NCBI GenBank assembly: GCA_002348545.1
Contig: DEBM01000065.1
Coordinates: forward strand, 41,152 to 105,151
DNA: 64,000 nt
Reading direction: 5' to 3'
Source: Balneolaceae bacterium UBA2956
GTDB taxonomy: Bacteria; Bacteroidota; Rhodothermia; Balneolales; Balneolaceae
Each line of letters opens with the position of its first letter. Positions within the stretch are counted from its first letter, which is position 1. This document shows, one piece after another, positions 45,342 through 53,665 of this stretch. The notes beneath the pieces were generated by a model that searched no databases, had not been told where the DNA came from, and saw nothing but the letters and a program-made list of their open reading frames with translations. Made by a program: the position numbers and the translations under genes.

Positions 45342-46214
45342 GTGAACGAATTACATCCATTATTAGCAGCATTGGTTGGGGAATTACTTGATAAACAATG
45401 CAAAGAGCCTGCAACTTCTAAGGTGCCTATTAATGGTACACAGGTTCAAATCCACAAAAATACCAAGCAGCTTCTTCATCAAATTAACGCACACTTAACT
45501 TACGATCATTTTGTGAGTTCAGTGCTTGAGCATGAGCTTAGAACACCCTTGGCAGGGATAGTAAGTACTGTACAGCTCCTTCAATCTCAGTTGAGTACAC
45601 AAAAAACCGAAGAGTCGGCTAGGTTGCAAAAATGGTGCGATAGATTACAGAAATTAAGTAGTCGCATGGAGTTTTTGTTAGAGAACATGAAGCAATTGCA
45701 TAAAAGAGATTATTCATCCCAGTCCACGGGTAGACAAACTAGGGAAATAAATACATGGTTTGAAAATGAACAAAAAAGTCTTGTTGAGTTAATAAAAAAC
45801 TCACAAAAGTTAGAGTTAGAGACTCAGATGATAGATGAATCTTTTGAGTATGATACAGACTATAACCTACTCAGCATTATATTAGGCACCTTGGTTGAGA
45901 ATGCCTCTAAATACTCACCTGATGATGCTAAAATTGGATTAATTTTAAAGCAGAGTCACCAGACACTTGGAATAAAGGTGATAGATAACGGGATCGGTTT
46001 GGGGGCAAATTCATCCATAAATTTAATAAAAGCTTTCGAGCGTGGGAAAGATATGGACCATATTGAGGGTAGTGGACTTGGTTTGAGCATAGCTCATGCT
46101 GCTGCTCAACGAATTAATGCTCAAATTATGCTCTATAACAATGAGGATGTGGCAGGGACTACTGCTGAAGTTATTCTTTCTAATAATGAGATATGTCAAA
46201 AGACACTGTTTTAG
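45342..46214 (+). CDS. Minimal histidine kinase without sensor domain
   Basis: A 290-aa kinase starting at GTG. The H-box is LEHELRTPLAG with His64, the N-box is LVENASKYSP with Asn187, G1 is DNGIGLG (215-221) and G2 is GSGLGLSIA (243-251). There is no transmembrane segment and only about 55 residues ahead of the HisKA domain, so it is cytosolic and must take its signal through that short region or another protein. It overlaps the downstream receiver gene by 22 bp. Confidence 0.92.
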   Translation: MNELHPLLAALVGELLDKQCKEPATSKVPINGTQVQIHKNTKQLLHQINAHLTYDHFVSSVLEHELRTPLAGIVSTVQLLQSQLSTQKTEESARLQKWCDRLQKLSSRMEFLLENMKQLHKRDYSSQSTGRQTREINTWFENEQKSLVELIKNSQKLELETQMIDESFEYDTDYNLLSIILGTLVENASKYSPDDAKIGLILKQSHQTLGIKVIDNGIGLGANSSINLIKAFERGKDMDHIEGSGLGLSIAHAAAQRINAQIMLYNNEDVAGTTAEVILSNNEICQKTLF

Positions 46215-46576
46215 TTGTTGAGGACGATCAATTACTCCGAGAAGTCATAGAAGACCTCCTGCATATACATGATATTAAGGTTAAAACTGTAGGTAGTAGT
46301 ATAGAAGCTGATACCTGGCTAGAAGCGCATATCCCGAACATCATTATTTGTGATTTATTTTTGCCATCTATATCGGGCCTTCAGTGGCTTAATAAGGTAG
46401 CCGAACGCTTAATTCAAGGTAAAAGCTCAATTGTTCTGTTGAGCGCTGACCATCAACGGACTGATGAGATGCTTGAGGGTAGCCCGATTCATCCATTGGT
46501 TAAACATCAGCTTAAAAAACCCTTTAAGAATGATGAGCTGATTCGGTTAATTAATATGATACAAGCAAATACGTAG
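46193..46576 (+). CDS. Single-domain response regulator
   Basis: A 127-aa receiver domain only. The acidic pocket is Asp11/Asp12 (VEDDQ), the phospho-acceptor is Asp54 (ICDLFLPSISG), the switch Ser84 is in LLSAD and Lys109 is in LKKPF. There is no DNA-binding or enzymatic output domain. The start overlaps the kinase by 22 bp, marking the pair as partners. It would act by protein-protein contact or in a phosphorelay. Confidence 0.93.
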   Translation: MSKDTVLVVEDDQLLREVIEDLLHIHDIKVKTVGSSIEADTWLEAHIPNIIICDLFLPSISGLQWLNKVAERLIQGKSSIVLLSADHQRTDEMLEGSPIHPLVKHQLKKPFKNDELIRLINMIQANT

Positions 46577-46744
46577 CTTTCCAGACCCGATTTACTCGCT
46601 TGTAACTACTACATTGATCTATGTATCCGATGTATATAAAGTGCTAAAGAACATAGCCTAAAGTAATAGACGTTGCTTTTTTGCTTATGCAGAAATTTGA
46701 TTCTGTATTCGGTATTATTCAGCAACAAATAAAAGGTATATGCT

Positions 46745-46954
46745 ATGATGAAACCTATGTTTGGTCATCGACCAAAACCCAAACAATTCGATTTGCCGTT
46801 GAGGTATTATAATCCAGAAAAGGATGAAAAAGAAAACCGGAAAAAGCGCATAAAATTTCAGACGCATAATCGTCTGCAACCTAAGCAATTTGTTCGGGTA
46901 TTCTTTTTGTTCATACTCTTATCATTAGTTGTTTATCTTATTGGTGTGCTATGA
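46745..46954 (+). CDS. Small basic C-tail-anchored membrane protein
   Basis: A 69-aa protein. The first ~45 residues are rich in Arg, Lys and Pro (FGHRPKPKQFDLPLRYYNPE, then KENRKKRIKF), followed by one transmembrane helix at the C-terminus (about 48-67, VFFLFILLSLVVYLIGVL). Met1 and Met2 are both possible starts. It overlaps mutL by 4 bp (ATGA), so it is co-translated. No family name comes to mind; similar small proteins before mutL occur in related genomes to my recollection. Confidence 0.75.
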   Translation: MMKPMFGHRPKPKQFDLPLRYYNPEKDEKENRKKRIKFQTHNRLQPKQFVRVFFLFILLSLVVYLIGVL

Positions 46955-48771
46955 CAAAGGTAAAAGAACCTGAGAGTTACATTCGCTTATTACCTGATGC
47001 CATTATAGATAAAATTGCAGCTGGTGAGGTCATTCAACGTCCTGCTTCTGTAGTTAAGGAGTTACTGGATAATTCTATTGACGCTGGGGCTGACCGCATT
47101 GAACTAGTCATTGAACAATCTGGTAGGACTTTGATTCAAGTTACAGATAATGGCTGTGGAATGAGTGAGGTTGACTTGGAGCGCTGTTTTACCAGGCATG
47201 CTACTTCAAAAATTCAAGCTTTAGATGATTTATTTGCCATTCGTACAATGGGGTTTAGGGGAGAAGCTATGTCCTCTATTTCAGCGATATCTCAGGTCGA
47301 AGCGAAATCTAAGTTGCATGATCATGATGCTGGTTGGGTGCTGCGATTGCATGGTGGTGAGATACAGCAAAAGAGCCCAGTCGCAACAAAAAATGGTACT
47401 CAAATCATCGTTCGCAATTTATTTTTTAATGTACCAGCGCGGAGACAATTTTTAAAAACAGATGCTACTGAATTCCGACATATATTAAAAACAGTGCAAC
47501 ATGCAGCGATTAGCCATCCTGAAATTATCTTTACTTTTATTTCAGACGCGGACACCGTATATCAACTGCCTTCTCAGTCCTTAAACGAACGTATTGTGGG
47601 TATGTTTGGCAAACGATATAAAGCTAGTTTAATTCCATTCAGTGAACAAACCAGTTATGTTTCTGTTCATGGAATTGCCGGAGATCCTAAATTGAGTAAA
47701 AAATCACGAGGGGAACAGTTTTTATTTGTTAATGGTCGGCCTTTCCAACATCGCTACCTTATGCATGTATTACTAAGTTTGTATGATAATTGGACGCATG
47801 CTAATGAGTATCCCTTCTTTATTCTTTTTATTGACATAGAGCCTGATAAAATTGATCTAAATGTTCATCCTGCGAAGTCAGAAATTAAATTCGAAGACGA
47901 GCGCTCGGTCATTCAGACAAGTCTTTCTGTCATGAAAAGAGCACTAAATGAACATCTTAATGTCCCGATTATACCCAATTCTTCGGCATTAGAGTATGCC
48001 GGAATGAGTCCTAAAAAAAACCAGGCTATTGTAGATGAGCAGCATCCTTTTAGGGTAAAAGCTAAGGGATTAAACTTTTTGAAAGCAAGTAATCAAGCTA
48101 ATAAATTAGCTGGACAAAGTGGTGAATTAGCCAGTCAACTTTATGCCAATCAGCATTGGGAGCAAAGAATTCAAACTACCCTGATAGAGGGTGATAGAGA
48201 TCGTTTTACCAATGGTTTTTATTGGCAGTTACATGCTAGTTATATCGTCACTCAAACGCGTACTGGCTTATGCTTAATCGATCAATATTATGCACATAAA
48301 CGAATTCTATTTGAAAAAACACTCAAAGCAGCTGATCTAGCACTTCCAAGCACTCAACAACTACTTTTCTCTCAGCAAATAGATTTATCAGCGAGTGATT
48401 ATACACTACTTAAAGAGATACACCCACTCATCCAAAAAATTGGTTTTTCAGTAAGTTTGTTAAGCGGTTATTCTATTTTGATTGATGGAGTTCCCTCTGA
48501 TATTAACAAAGGAGATGAGGTGGGCATGATTACCGATCTATTGCAGTCATACCGTGAACTCGATAAAGTAGTGAGTTTTAATGCTAGAGAACGTTTAGCT
48601 TTAGCGTTTGCAACTAGGGCGGCTATACAGAAAGGGCATAACTTAGAACAAGAGCAGATGGAAGCATTGGTAGATGAATTATTTGCTTGTGATGAACCCT
48701 ATTACGACCCTCTTAAAAATCCAACAATTTTGTATATGTCACTAAGTGAAATCCAACAGAGGTTTCGCTGA
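46951..48771 (+). CDS. mutL: DNA mismatch repair protein MutL
   Basis: A 606-aa protein. The GHKL ATPase domain is intact: catalytic Glu37 and Asn41 (VVKELLDNSIDAGA), DNGCGMS (66-72), ATSKI and GFRGEAMSSI (101-110). The transducer domain follows with the VNGRPFQHRY and DLNVHPAKSEIKF motifs. The C-terminal endonuclease motif DQHAxxExxxxE is altered to DQYYAHKRILFE (444-455), and the usual ACxxAxK and CPHGRPT elements read ATRAAIQK and DPLKNPT. It therefore may lack nicking activity. It overlaps the upstream small gene and, by one base, the next glycosyltransferase. Confidence 0.95.
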   Translation: MTKVKEPESYIRLLPDAIIDKIAAGEVIQRPASVVKELLDNSIDAGADRIELVIEQSGRTLIQVTDNGCGMSEVDLERCFTRHATSKIQALDDLFAIRTMGFRGEAMSSISAISQVEAKSKLHDHDAGWVLRLHGGEIQQKSPVATKNGTQIIVRNLFFNVPARRQFLKTDATEFRHILKTVQHAAISHPEIIFTFISDADTVYQLPSQSLNERIVGMFGKRYKASLIPFSEQTSYVSVHGIAGDPKLSKKSRGEQFLFVNGRPFQHRYLMHVLLSLYDNWTHANEYPFFILFIDIEPDKIDLNVHPAKSEIKFEDERSVIQTSLSVMKRALNEHLNVPIIPNSSALEYAGMSPKKNQAIVDEQHPFRVKAKGLNFLKASNQANKLAGQSGELASQLYANQHWEQRIQTTLIEGDRDRFTNGFYWQLHASYIVTQTRTGLCLIDQYYAHKRILFEKTLKAADLALPSTQQLLFSQQIDLSASDYTLLKEIHPLIQKIGFSVSLLSGYSILIDGVPSDINKGDEVGMITDLLQSYRELDKVVSFNARERLALAFATRAAIQKGHNLEQEQMEALVDELFACDEPYYDPLKNPTILYMSLSEIQQRFR

Positions 48772-49883
48772 TGAATGTCTTAGCAGTTGAGCCATATTAT
48801 AGCGGATCCCATAGAGCTTTCCTTAAAGGCCTTGCAATGCATTCTACATATAATATTATTCCTGTAAAACTTAATTTTAAAGGATGGAAATGGCGGATGC
48901 ATGGTGATTCTGTCACACTTGCTGAAATGACAAAAAATATTCCTGATGACATTGATCTATTGCTTAGCAGTAGTATGATGAACCTGCCCGCTTTTATTGC
49001 CTTAACTAACCCTCGTTTTGCGCATACACCAAAAATCATGTATATGCATGATAATCAGTTTACTCGACCTATACCTATTGGCGAGCAGCGCGATATGACT
49101 TATTGCTACATTAATTACCTGAGTATGTTGGTTGCTAATAAACTAATTTTTTCGTCGCAGTTTCATTTGGAGGATTTATTGCAAGCACTCCCAGGTTTTT
49201 TAAATCATTTTCCAGGTGATAAACACTATGTAACTGTAGATGAAATACGTGCTAAAAGCGTAGTTTTGTATCCCGGTTTAGATCTTAGTTATTTTAATAG
49301 CCGCCCAGATACCCGAAAAGAAAATAAACGTCCAGTAATTGTGTGGAATCAGCAATGGCAATTTGATCGTAATCCTGCTATGTTTTTTAGGGTGCTTAAC
49401 AGACTAAATGACATCGATGTAGCTTTTGACCTAATTTTAGCTGGCGATAGTAAGCATGATAAACCCGAAGAGTTTACTAAAGCTTGGCAACGATTTGGTG
49501 AACAAATTCGTCATTTTGGTTATGTCGATGATAAAGAAAGTTATAGTAAATTACTGCACTCTGGTGACATTGTTGTTTCTACTGCGAGTTATGAGTTTTT
49601 TTGCGTCTCCATTATGGAAGCTATCTACTGCGGATGCCATCCATTAGTACCCTCAACCCTTCATTACCCAGAACTAATACCTGAGAGTCTTCATAATCCA
49701 TTATTACATTCAAAGATACTATATGAAGACGAGGATGATTTATTTTATTTGTTAAAAAACTTATTAACTAATAATACTAAACCATTGCCCAAAAATAGTT
49801 TACAATCTATAAATAAGCATTTAGATTGGAGGGTCAGATCTCGTGACTTTGATTCCCTTTTCGAAGAAGTAGTTAGTAGTTAG
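48771..49883 (+). CDS. DUF3524 glycosyltransferase, QTMAN/GTDC1-like
   Basis: A 370-aa protein. The N-terminal DUF3524 domain (about 1-165) begins MNVLAVEPYYSGSHRAFLKG and includes PKIMYMHDNQF. The C-terminal GT-B donor domain has PVIVWNQQWQFDRNP and STASYEFFCVSIMEAIYCGC. This is the architecture of vertebrate GTDC1, identified as tRNA-queuosine alpha-mannosyltransferase (QTMAN). queG in this window shows that the cell makes queuosine, so glycosylation of Q in tRNA-Asp is plausible here. The assignment is by family; sugar specificity is not shown. Start overlaps mutL by one base. Confidence 0.85.
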   Translation: MNVLAVEPYYSGSHRAFLKGLAMHSTYNIIPVKLNFKGWKWRMHGDSVTLAEMTKNIPDDIDLLLSSSMMNLPAFIALTNPRFAHTPKIMYMHDNQFTRPIPIGEQRDMTYCYINYLSMLVANKLIFSSQFHLEDLLQALPGFLNHFPGDKHYVTVDEIRAKSVVLYPGLDLSYFNSRPDTRKENKRPVIVWNQQWQFDRNPAMFFRVLNRLNDIDVAFDLILAGDSKHDKPEEFTKAWQRFGEQIRHFGYVDDKESYSKLLHSGDIVVSTASYEFFCVSIMEAIYCGCHPLVPSTLHYPELIPESLHNPLLHSKILYEDEDDLFYLLKNLLTNNTKPLPKNSLQSINKHLDWRVRSRDFDSLFEEVVSS

Positions 49884-49887
49884 TCTA

Positions 49888-51393
49888 TTAAAACGGAGCT
49901 TCATCGTCCGGTGGTATTGGACTATTTGGAAGCATTGCGTCTGTTTGGCTGGCAGCAGAAAAATCCCCCGTAGTTGAAAGTCGATTTTCTTCTAATTGAG
50001 CACCAATAAAGTCACCTTGGGGATCATTTAAGGTTAAATTTTCAAATCTAGCATAATCTTTGACAAAATAAAGCATTTTCGATCCAACTGGTCCGTTCCT
50101 CTGCTTTCCAACAATGACTTCAGCCATACCAGCGGTCGATTGTCCCTCCGCTGTGGTTGTTATGCCATAATATTCTGGGCGATACAAAAACATGACCACA
50201 TCAGCATCTTGTTCTATAGAACCAGATTCTCTTAGATCACTCAATTGAGGTCTTTTGTCACCACCACGCTGCTCTACTGCCCTAGACAACTGTGAGAGTG
50301 CAATAACGGGTACGTCTAGCTCCTTTGCCAATGATTTTAATCCTCTAGATATAGAGGCAATTTCCTGCTCACGATTTCGATTTTCTTTAGTGGAACCTTG
50401 CATAAGTTGTAAATAATCTACAACGATTAGTCCAATATCATGTTCGGATTTCAATCTACGAGCCTTTGTTCGAAGTTCCATTAGTGTTATTGCTGGAGTA
50501 TCATCAATAAAGATTTGTGAGGCAAAAAGTCTACCTGCTGCTTCAATTAGGTCCTTGAAGTGTTCATCATTTAGTGTTCCCTTTCTAGCTTCATCTGATC
50601 GAACACGTGCTTCCATGGTTAATAAACGTTGCACTAGAGATTGGTTGGACATCTCGAGGGAGAATATCGCCACATTGGTCTTAAGGTTTTCATCATGGTG
50701 CATCGCAGCATTCCGAGCAGCCGTAAGTACAAAAGCTGTTTTACCCATCGAGGGACGAGCGGCTATGATAATTAAGTCGCCTTTTTGCCAGCCCGCTGTA
50801 ATCTCATCTACCTTCAGTCCAGATGGTACTCCTGTTATTCCATATTTTTTGCCTCTCATATCTTCCAAATAGGCAAGGGTATCTTTTAAAACATCTGCTA
50901 CTGGTTTAGCACTACTTTTACTTTTTTGATTGGCTAAATCAAAAATACGTTGTTCAGCATCATCTAATACATCATAGGCATCTGAGCTAGAGTCATAGGA
51001 CTCAGTAATGACCTCTGTGCAGTTTTTAATAAGATTTCGTTTAATTGCTTTTTCAGTGATTATTTGAGCATGATACTCAATATTGGCAGATGAACTGACC
51101 ATCCTTGTCAAGTCTGATAAATAGGAGGGACCTCCAACTGCTTCGAGTAAATTTAGATCCTTGAGTTCATTTTCGACTGTCAATAAATCTAAAGGATTAT
51201 CTCTCTCATAAAGTCTTGAAAGTGTTTGGAAGATATTTTGATGGGATTGCTGATAGAAATCATCCACTTTCAGCATTTGAAGTGCTATTGTTGCCGCTCC
51301 ATGTTCAATGAGCATGGAGCCAATTACTGCTTGCTCAACCTCCACGGCCTGGGGTGGGACACGTCCCTGTAAGTTTTCTTTGTTGTTCTCCAC
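49888..51393 (-). CDS. dnaB: Replicative DNA helicase DnaB
   Basis: A 501-aa protein. The N-terminal all-helical collar domain (about 15-115, PPQAVEVEQAVIGSML) precedes the RecA-type core with Walker A ARPSMGKTAF (212-221), Walker B VVDYLQLM and the arginine-finger region RGGDKRPQLSDLRESGSIEQDAD. The C-terminal tail is disordered and acidic. It is the hexameric helicase at the fork. No intein is present. It converges on the QTMAN-like gene with 4 bp between stops. Confidence 0.97.
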   Translation of the reverse strand: MENNKENLQGRVPPQAVEVEQAVIGSMLIEHGAATIALQMLKVDDFYQQSHQNIFQTLSRLYERDNPLDLLTVENELKDLNLLEAVGGPSYLSDLTRMVSSSANIEYHAQIITEKAIKRNLIKNCTEVITESYDSSSDAYDVLDDAEQRIFDLANQKSKSSAKPVADVLKDTLAYLEDMRGKKYGITGVPSGLKVDEITAGWQKGDLIIIAARPSMGKTAFVLTAARNAAMHHDENLKTNVAIFSLEMSNQSLVQRLLTMEARVRSDEARKGTLNDEHFKDLIEAAGRLFASQIFIDDTPAITLMELRTKARRLKSEHDIGLIVVDYLQLMQGSTKENRNREQEIASISRGLKSLAKELDVPVIALSQLSRAVEQRGGDKRPQLSDLRESGSIEQDADVVMFLYRPEYYGITTTAEGQSTAGMAEVIVGKQRNGPVGSKMLYFVKDYARFENLTLNDPQGDFIGAQLEENRLSTTGDFSAASQTDAMLPNSPIPPDDEAPF

Positions 51394-51710
51394 GTAAAAC
51401 TATTTCCTTTGAACCTGTTCAATTAGTAAAGCATAATGTAATGAAAGTTTAGAGTAACTTTAAAAATTGGATGGATTTTTTTGAGCATGCCCTCAAGTCT
51501 TGCGCTTGAGAGATTTACTTCTCAGCAAATTGTTTAAACTATGTGTGACTAGGCATTGGCTATGTTCTAACTTGAATAATTCGCCAATTCTTGCCAAGGC
51601 TGCATGGATTCATTAGAACTATTCAGGGGAGGGGCTATTGTCCTGTTAAATAAGATGATATAACTAGGTCGCATATGCTTAATGTCACTTAGTAAACGGT
51701 TAAGAAGCTT
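51394..51710. other. Intergenic stretch upstream of dnaB with small hairpins
   Basis: This is the dnaB-proximal part of a ~600-bp interval. I see two short perfect hairpins in the interval: CTCAAG-N7-CTTGAG (around 51490-51512) and GGTCT-TTGT-AGACC (around 51719-51732, in the adjacent ORF). No tRNA, SRP, tmRNA or 6S signature was recognised. It presumably holds the dnaB promoter. Confidence 0.4.
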
Positions 51711-51848
51711 TTATTGAGGGTCTTTGTAGACCAATGCATTTGGTTTATTTGCAGTAGAAATTGGTGTTGCATCGGGTGTATCAAGAGTATGTACGCGTCT
51801 TTTTTTTTGATTTAGACCTATGACTTTTAGTAGGTTTTCAGTAGCCAA
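51711..51848 (-). CDS. Possible 45-aa ORF (low confidence)
   Basis: From TTG at 51848 the frame encodes a 45-residue peptide MATENLLKVIGLNQKKRRVH followed by TLDTPDATPISTANKPNALV and a short tail ending DPQ. Its composition is protein-like: Lys/Arg cluster at about 15-19, Thr/Pro/Asn-rich later part. A stop codon directly precedes the TTG and no Shine-Dalgarno is visible. It could be a small gene, a 3' remnant of a lost gene, or chance. Confidence 0.25.
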   Translation of the reverse strand: MATENLLKVIGLNQKKRRVHTLDTPDATPISTANKPNALVYKDPQ

Positions 51849-51996
51849 CTAATTTCAGTGTCTATTTTACTATAACTTTGAGTAGTTTAATAAGCATCTT
51901 TTCTAGTAACAACCGTAAGAAATTGAGCGCTTTTAGTAGCACATTTATTTTCTTATACACTTTGCAGGGATTGTTTAGAGGACTAGTCTAATTTTA

Positions 51997-52164
51997 CTAT
52001 ATGTCCTCAAGAGTATCTATAGCCGGAGGATCTTGACGAGCAAAGTTATTTTCTTCTAATTCGGTTATATATTTATATATAATTGCTACTGGTATTGGTG
52101 ATAAATAAGAGTCTTGTTCTTTAAAAAAAAGAGATAATTCGTTTACAAGCATTTCATTATCCAT
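51997..52164 (-). CDS. Possible 55-aa protein overlapping the end of mtaB
   Basis: ATG at 52164 to TAG at 51997 encodes MDNEMLVNELSLFFKEQDSY and then LSPIPVAIIYKYITELEENN, ending DTLEDI. It is acidic with two predicted helices and no membrane segment. It overlaps the 3' end of mtaB by 8 bases, the usual spacing of a coupled gene in this window. No family is recognised. The overlap and clean composition favour a real small gene. Confidence 0.45.
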   Translation of the reverse strand: MDNEMLVNELSLFFKEQDSYLSPIPVAIIYKYITELEENNFARQDPPAIDTLEDI

Positions 52165-53497
52165 TAACTAGGGACTCCATTAAGCTAAGTTCATCTAAGA
52201 TATCGCCTTTAATTTCTTCTTCGTAATACCCCTTAGAAGTGTACCTTTTCAGTGGTAATAAAACCAAACTATTTACTAATGAGGAGTGATAGGGGACTGC
52301 TACTCTCACATAATTATCGGTCCATCCTTTTAGCATACCATCATTTGAATGAGATTCAAAGAGCACTGGTCTTGTAGTATCCTTGAATCGTTGATTAAAT
52401 CTGTCACGTTTTTTATCTGAGAGCATGCGATACACAGCGGTTCTGCGTTTGCGCTCGACTTTTGGTACCGCGGGTGAAATATTTAATGCATGGGTGTCAG
52501 GACGTTCTGAATAGGTGAAGACATGTAAGTAGCTTATATCCATGTCATTTAAAAAATCAACTGATTCTTGAAACAATTCTATGGTCTCGCCTGGGTGGCC
52601 AGTAATCACATCTACGCCAATACAAGCATCGGGTATTTGGTTTCGTATATACTCTACTCTTTTCTGGTATAGCAGGGTGTTATATCGACGTTTCATTAGT
52701 CTGAGGACCGTGTCGGAACCTGACTGTAAGGGCAAATGAAAGTGAGGCTGTAGCGTATTGGAAGAAGCTACCAATTCAATAATTTCTGGGTGCAATAGGT
52801 TGGGCTCAATTGATGAAATTCGAAGTCTATTTAAACCATCAAGTTTATGGAGTTTGGATAGTAGGTCTATAAAAGAATCTTTTCGTCCATATCCGAAATC
52901 ACCTGTATTCACCCCAGTTAGAATGATTTCCTTAAAACCATCTTCAATTAAGCGTTTAGCATGAAATATCACCGACTCAATTGAAGGGCTTCTGCTTATC
53001 CCTCTAGCTAGTGGTATGGTGCAAAATGAGCACTTATAATTGCATCCATCTTGTACTTTTAAAAAAGCTCTTGTACGATCATCAGAAGAAAATGCATGAT
53101 GAAAATCGGAGGTCTTATTTACATCTTCTCGATGTATAATGGTTTTTTCTTGTTTGATAAACTCATCAAATAAGTGTAGTAATTTAAATTTTTCTTTTGC
53201 ACCTAGTATAACATCAACTCCCTCAATGGATGCAATATCTTTTGGTTTTAATTGAGCATAACATCCGATTACAGCTACAAAAGCATTAGGATTGGTTCTT
53301 CTAGCTCGGCGAACCGTTTTTCTGCAGGTACTGTTAGCATCTAGGGTTACTGAGCAAGTATTTATGATGTATATGTCTGCTGTTTCTTGAAACTCCTTTT
53401 CAATGTACCCTGCCTCTAGAAAGTTTCGTCTTATTGAAGAGGTTTCTGAGAAATTGAGTTTGCATCCTAGGGTTTCAAAGGCTACCGTTTTATTCAT
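52157..53497 (-). CDS. mtaB: tRNA t6A37 methylthiotransferase MtaB
   Basis: A 446-aa radical-SAM methylthiotransferase. The N-terminal UPF0004 domain begins TVAFETLGCKLNFSET with cluster Cys residues in INTCSVT and GCYAQ. The radical-SAM triad is CNYKCSFCTIPLARG. The TRAM domain is at the C-terminus. The GCKLN (rather than GCQMN) motif and SVTLDANSTCRKTVRRARR point to MtaB, which forms ms2t6A in tRNA, over MiaB or RimO. It is divergent from a Tat-exported protein gene. Confidence 0.94.
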   Translation of the reverse strand: MNKTVAFETLGCKLNFSETSSIRRNFLEAGYIEKEFQETADIYIINTCSVTLDANSTCRKTVRRARRTNPNAFVAVIGCYAQLKPKDIASIEGVDVILGAKEKFKLLHLFDEFIKQEKTIIHREDVNKTSDFHHAFSSDDRTRAFLKVQDGCNYKCSFCTIPLARGISRSPSIESVIFHAKRLIEDGFKEIILTGVNTGDFGYGRKDSFIDLLSKLHKLDGLNRLRISSIEPNLLHPEIIELVASSNTLQPHFHLPLQSGSDTVLRLMKRRYNTLLYQKRVEYIRNQIPDACIGVDVITGHPGETIELFQESVDFLNDMDISYLHVFTYSERPDTHALNISPAVPKVERKRRTAVYRMLSDKKRDRFNQRFKDTTRPVLFESHSNDGMLKGWTDNYVRVAVPYHSSLVNSLVLLPLKRYTSKGYYEEEIKGDILDELSLMESLVNG

Positions 53498-53531
53498 AGA
53501 GTAAAGATAAAAATATTATTCAGTAGCTGCT

Positions 53532-53555
53532 ATGAAAGACTAATTAGTCATTCAT
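53532..53555. promoter_or_regulatory. 24-bp palindrome between mtaB and TIM-barrel gene
   Basis: ATGAA-A-GACTAATTAGTC-A-TTCAT: the inner 12 bases are perfectly palindromic, and the outer 5-base arms pair, with one mismatch position on each side. It lies 35 bp before mtaB and 110 bp before the plus-strand gene. It looks like an operator for a dimeric regulator. Confidence 0.45.
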
Positions 53556-53665
53556 AATAATAGCTATGGGATATTCGCGAATTTTACTCATCACACTATT
53601 TATATTGTAAAAATGATAAATAACTTGCACTTTACTAAGTAATATTAATTGATAATTATAAATTT

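Noticed and set aside
46687..46806. 39-aa ORF overlapping the start of the small gene before mutL
   Set aside because: It overlaps a better-supported gene out of frame and has no family pattern.
51394..51996. 6S RNA, SRP RNA, tmRNA or RNase P RNA in the dnaB upstream interval
   Set aside because: No conserved core of any of these was recognised on either strand.
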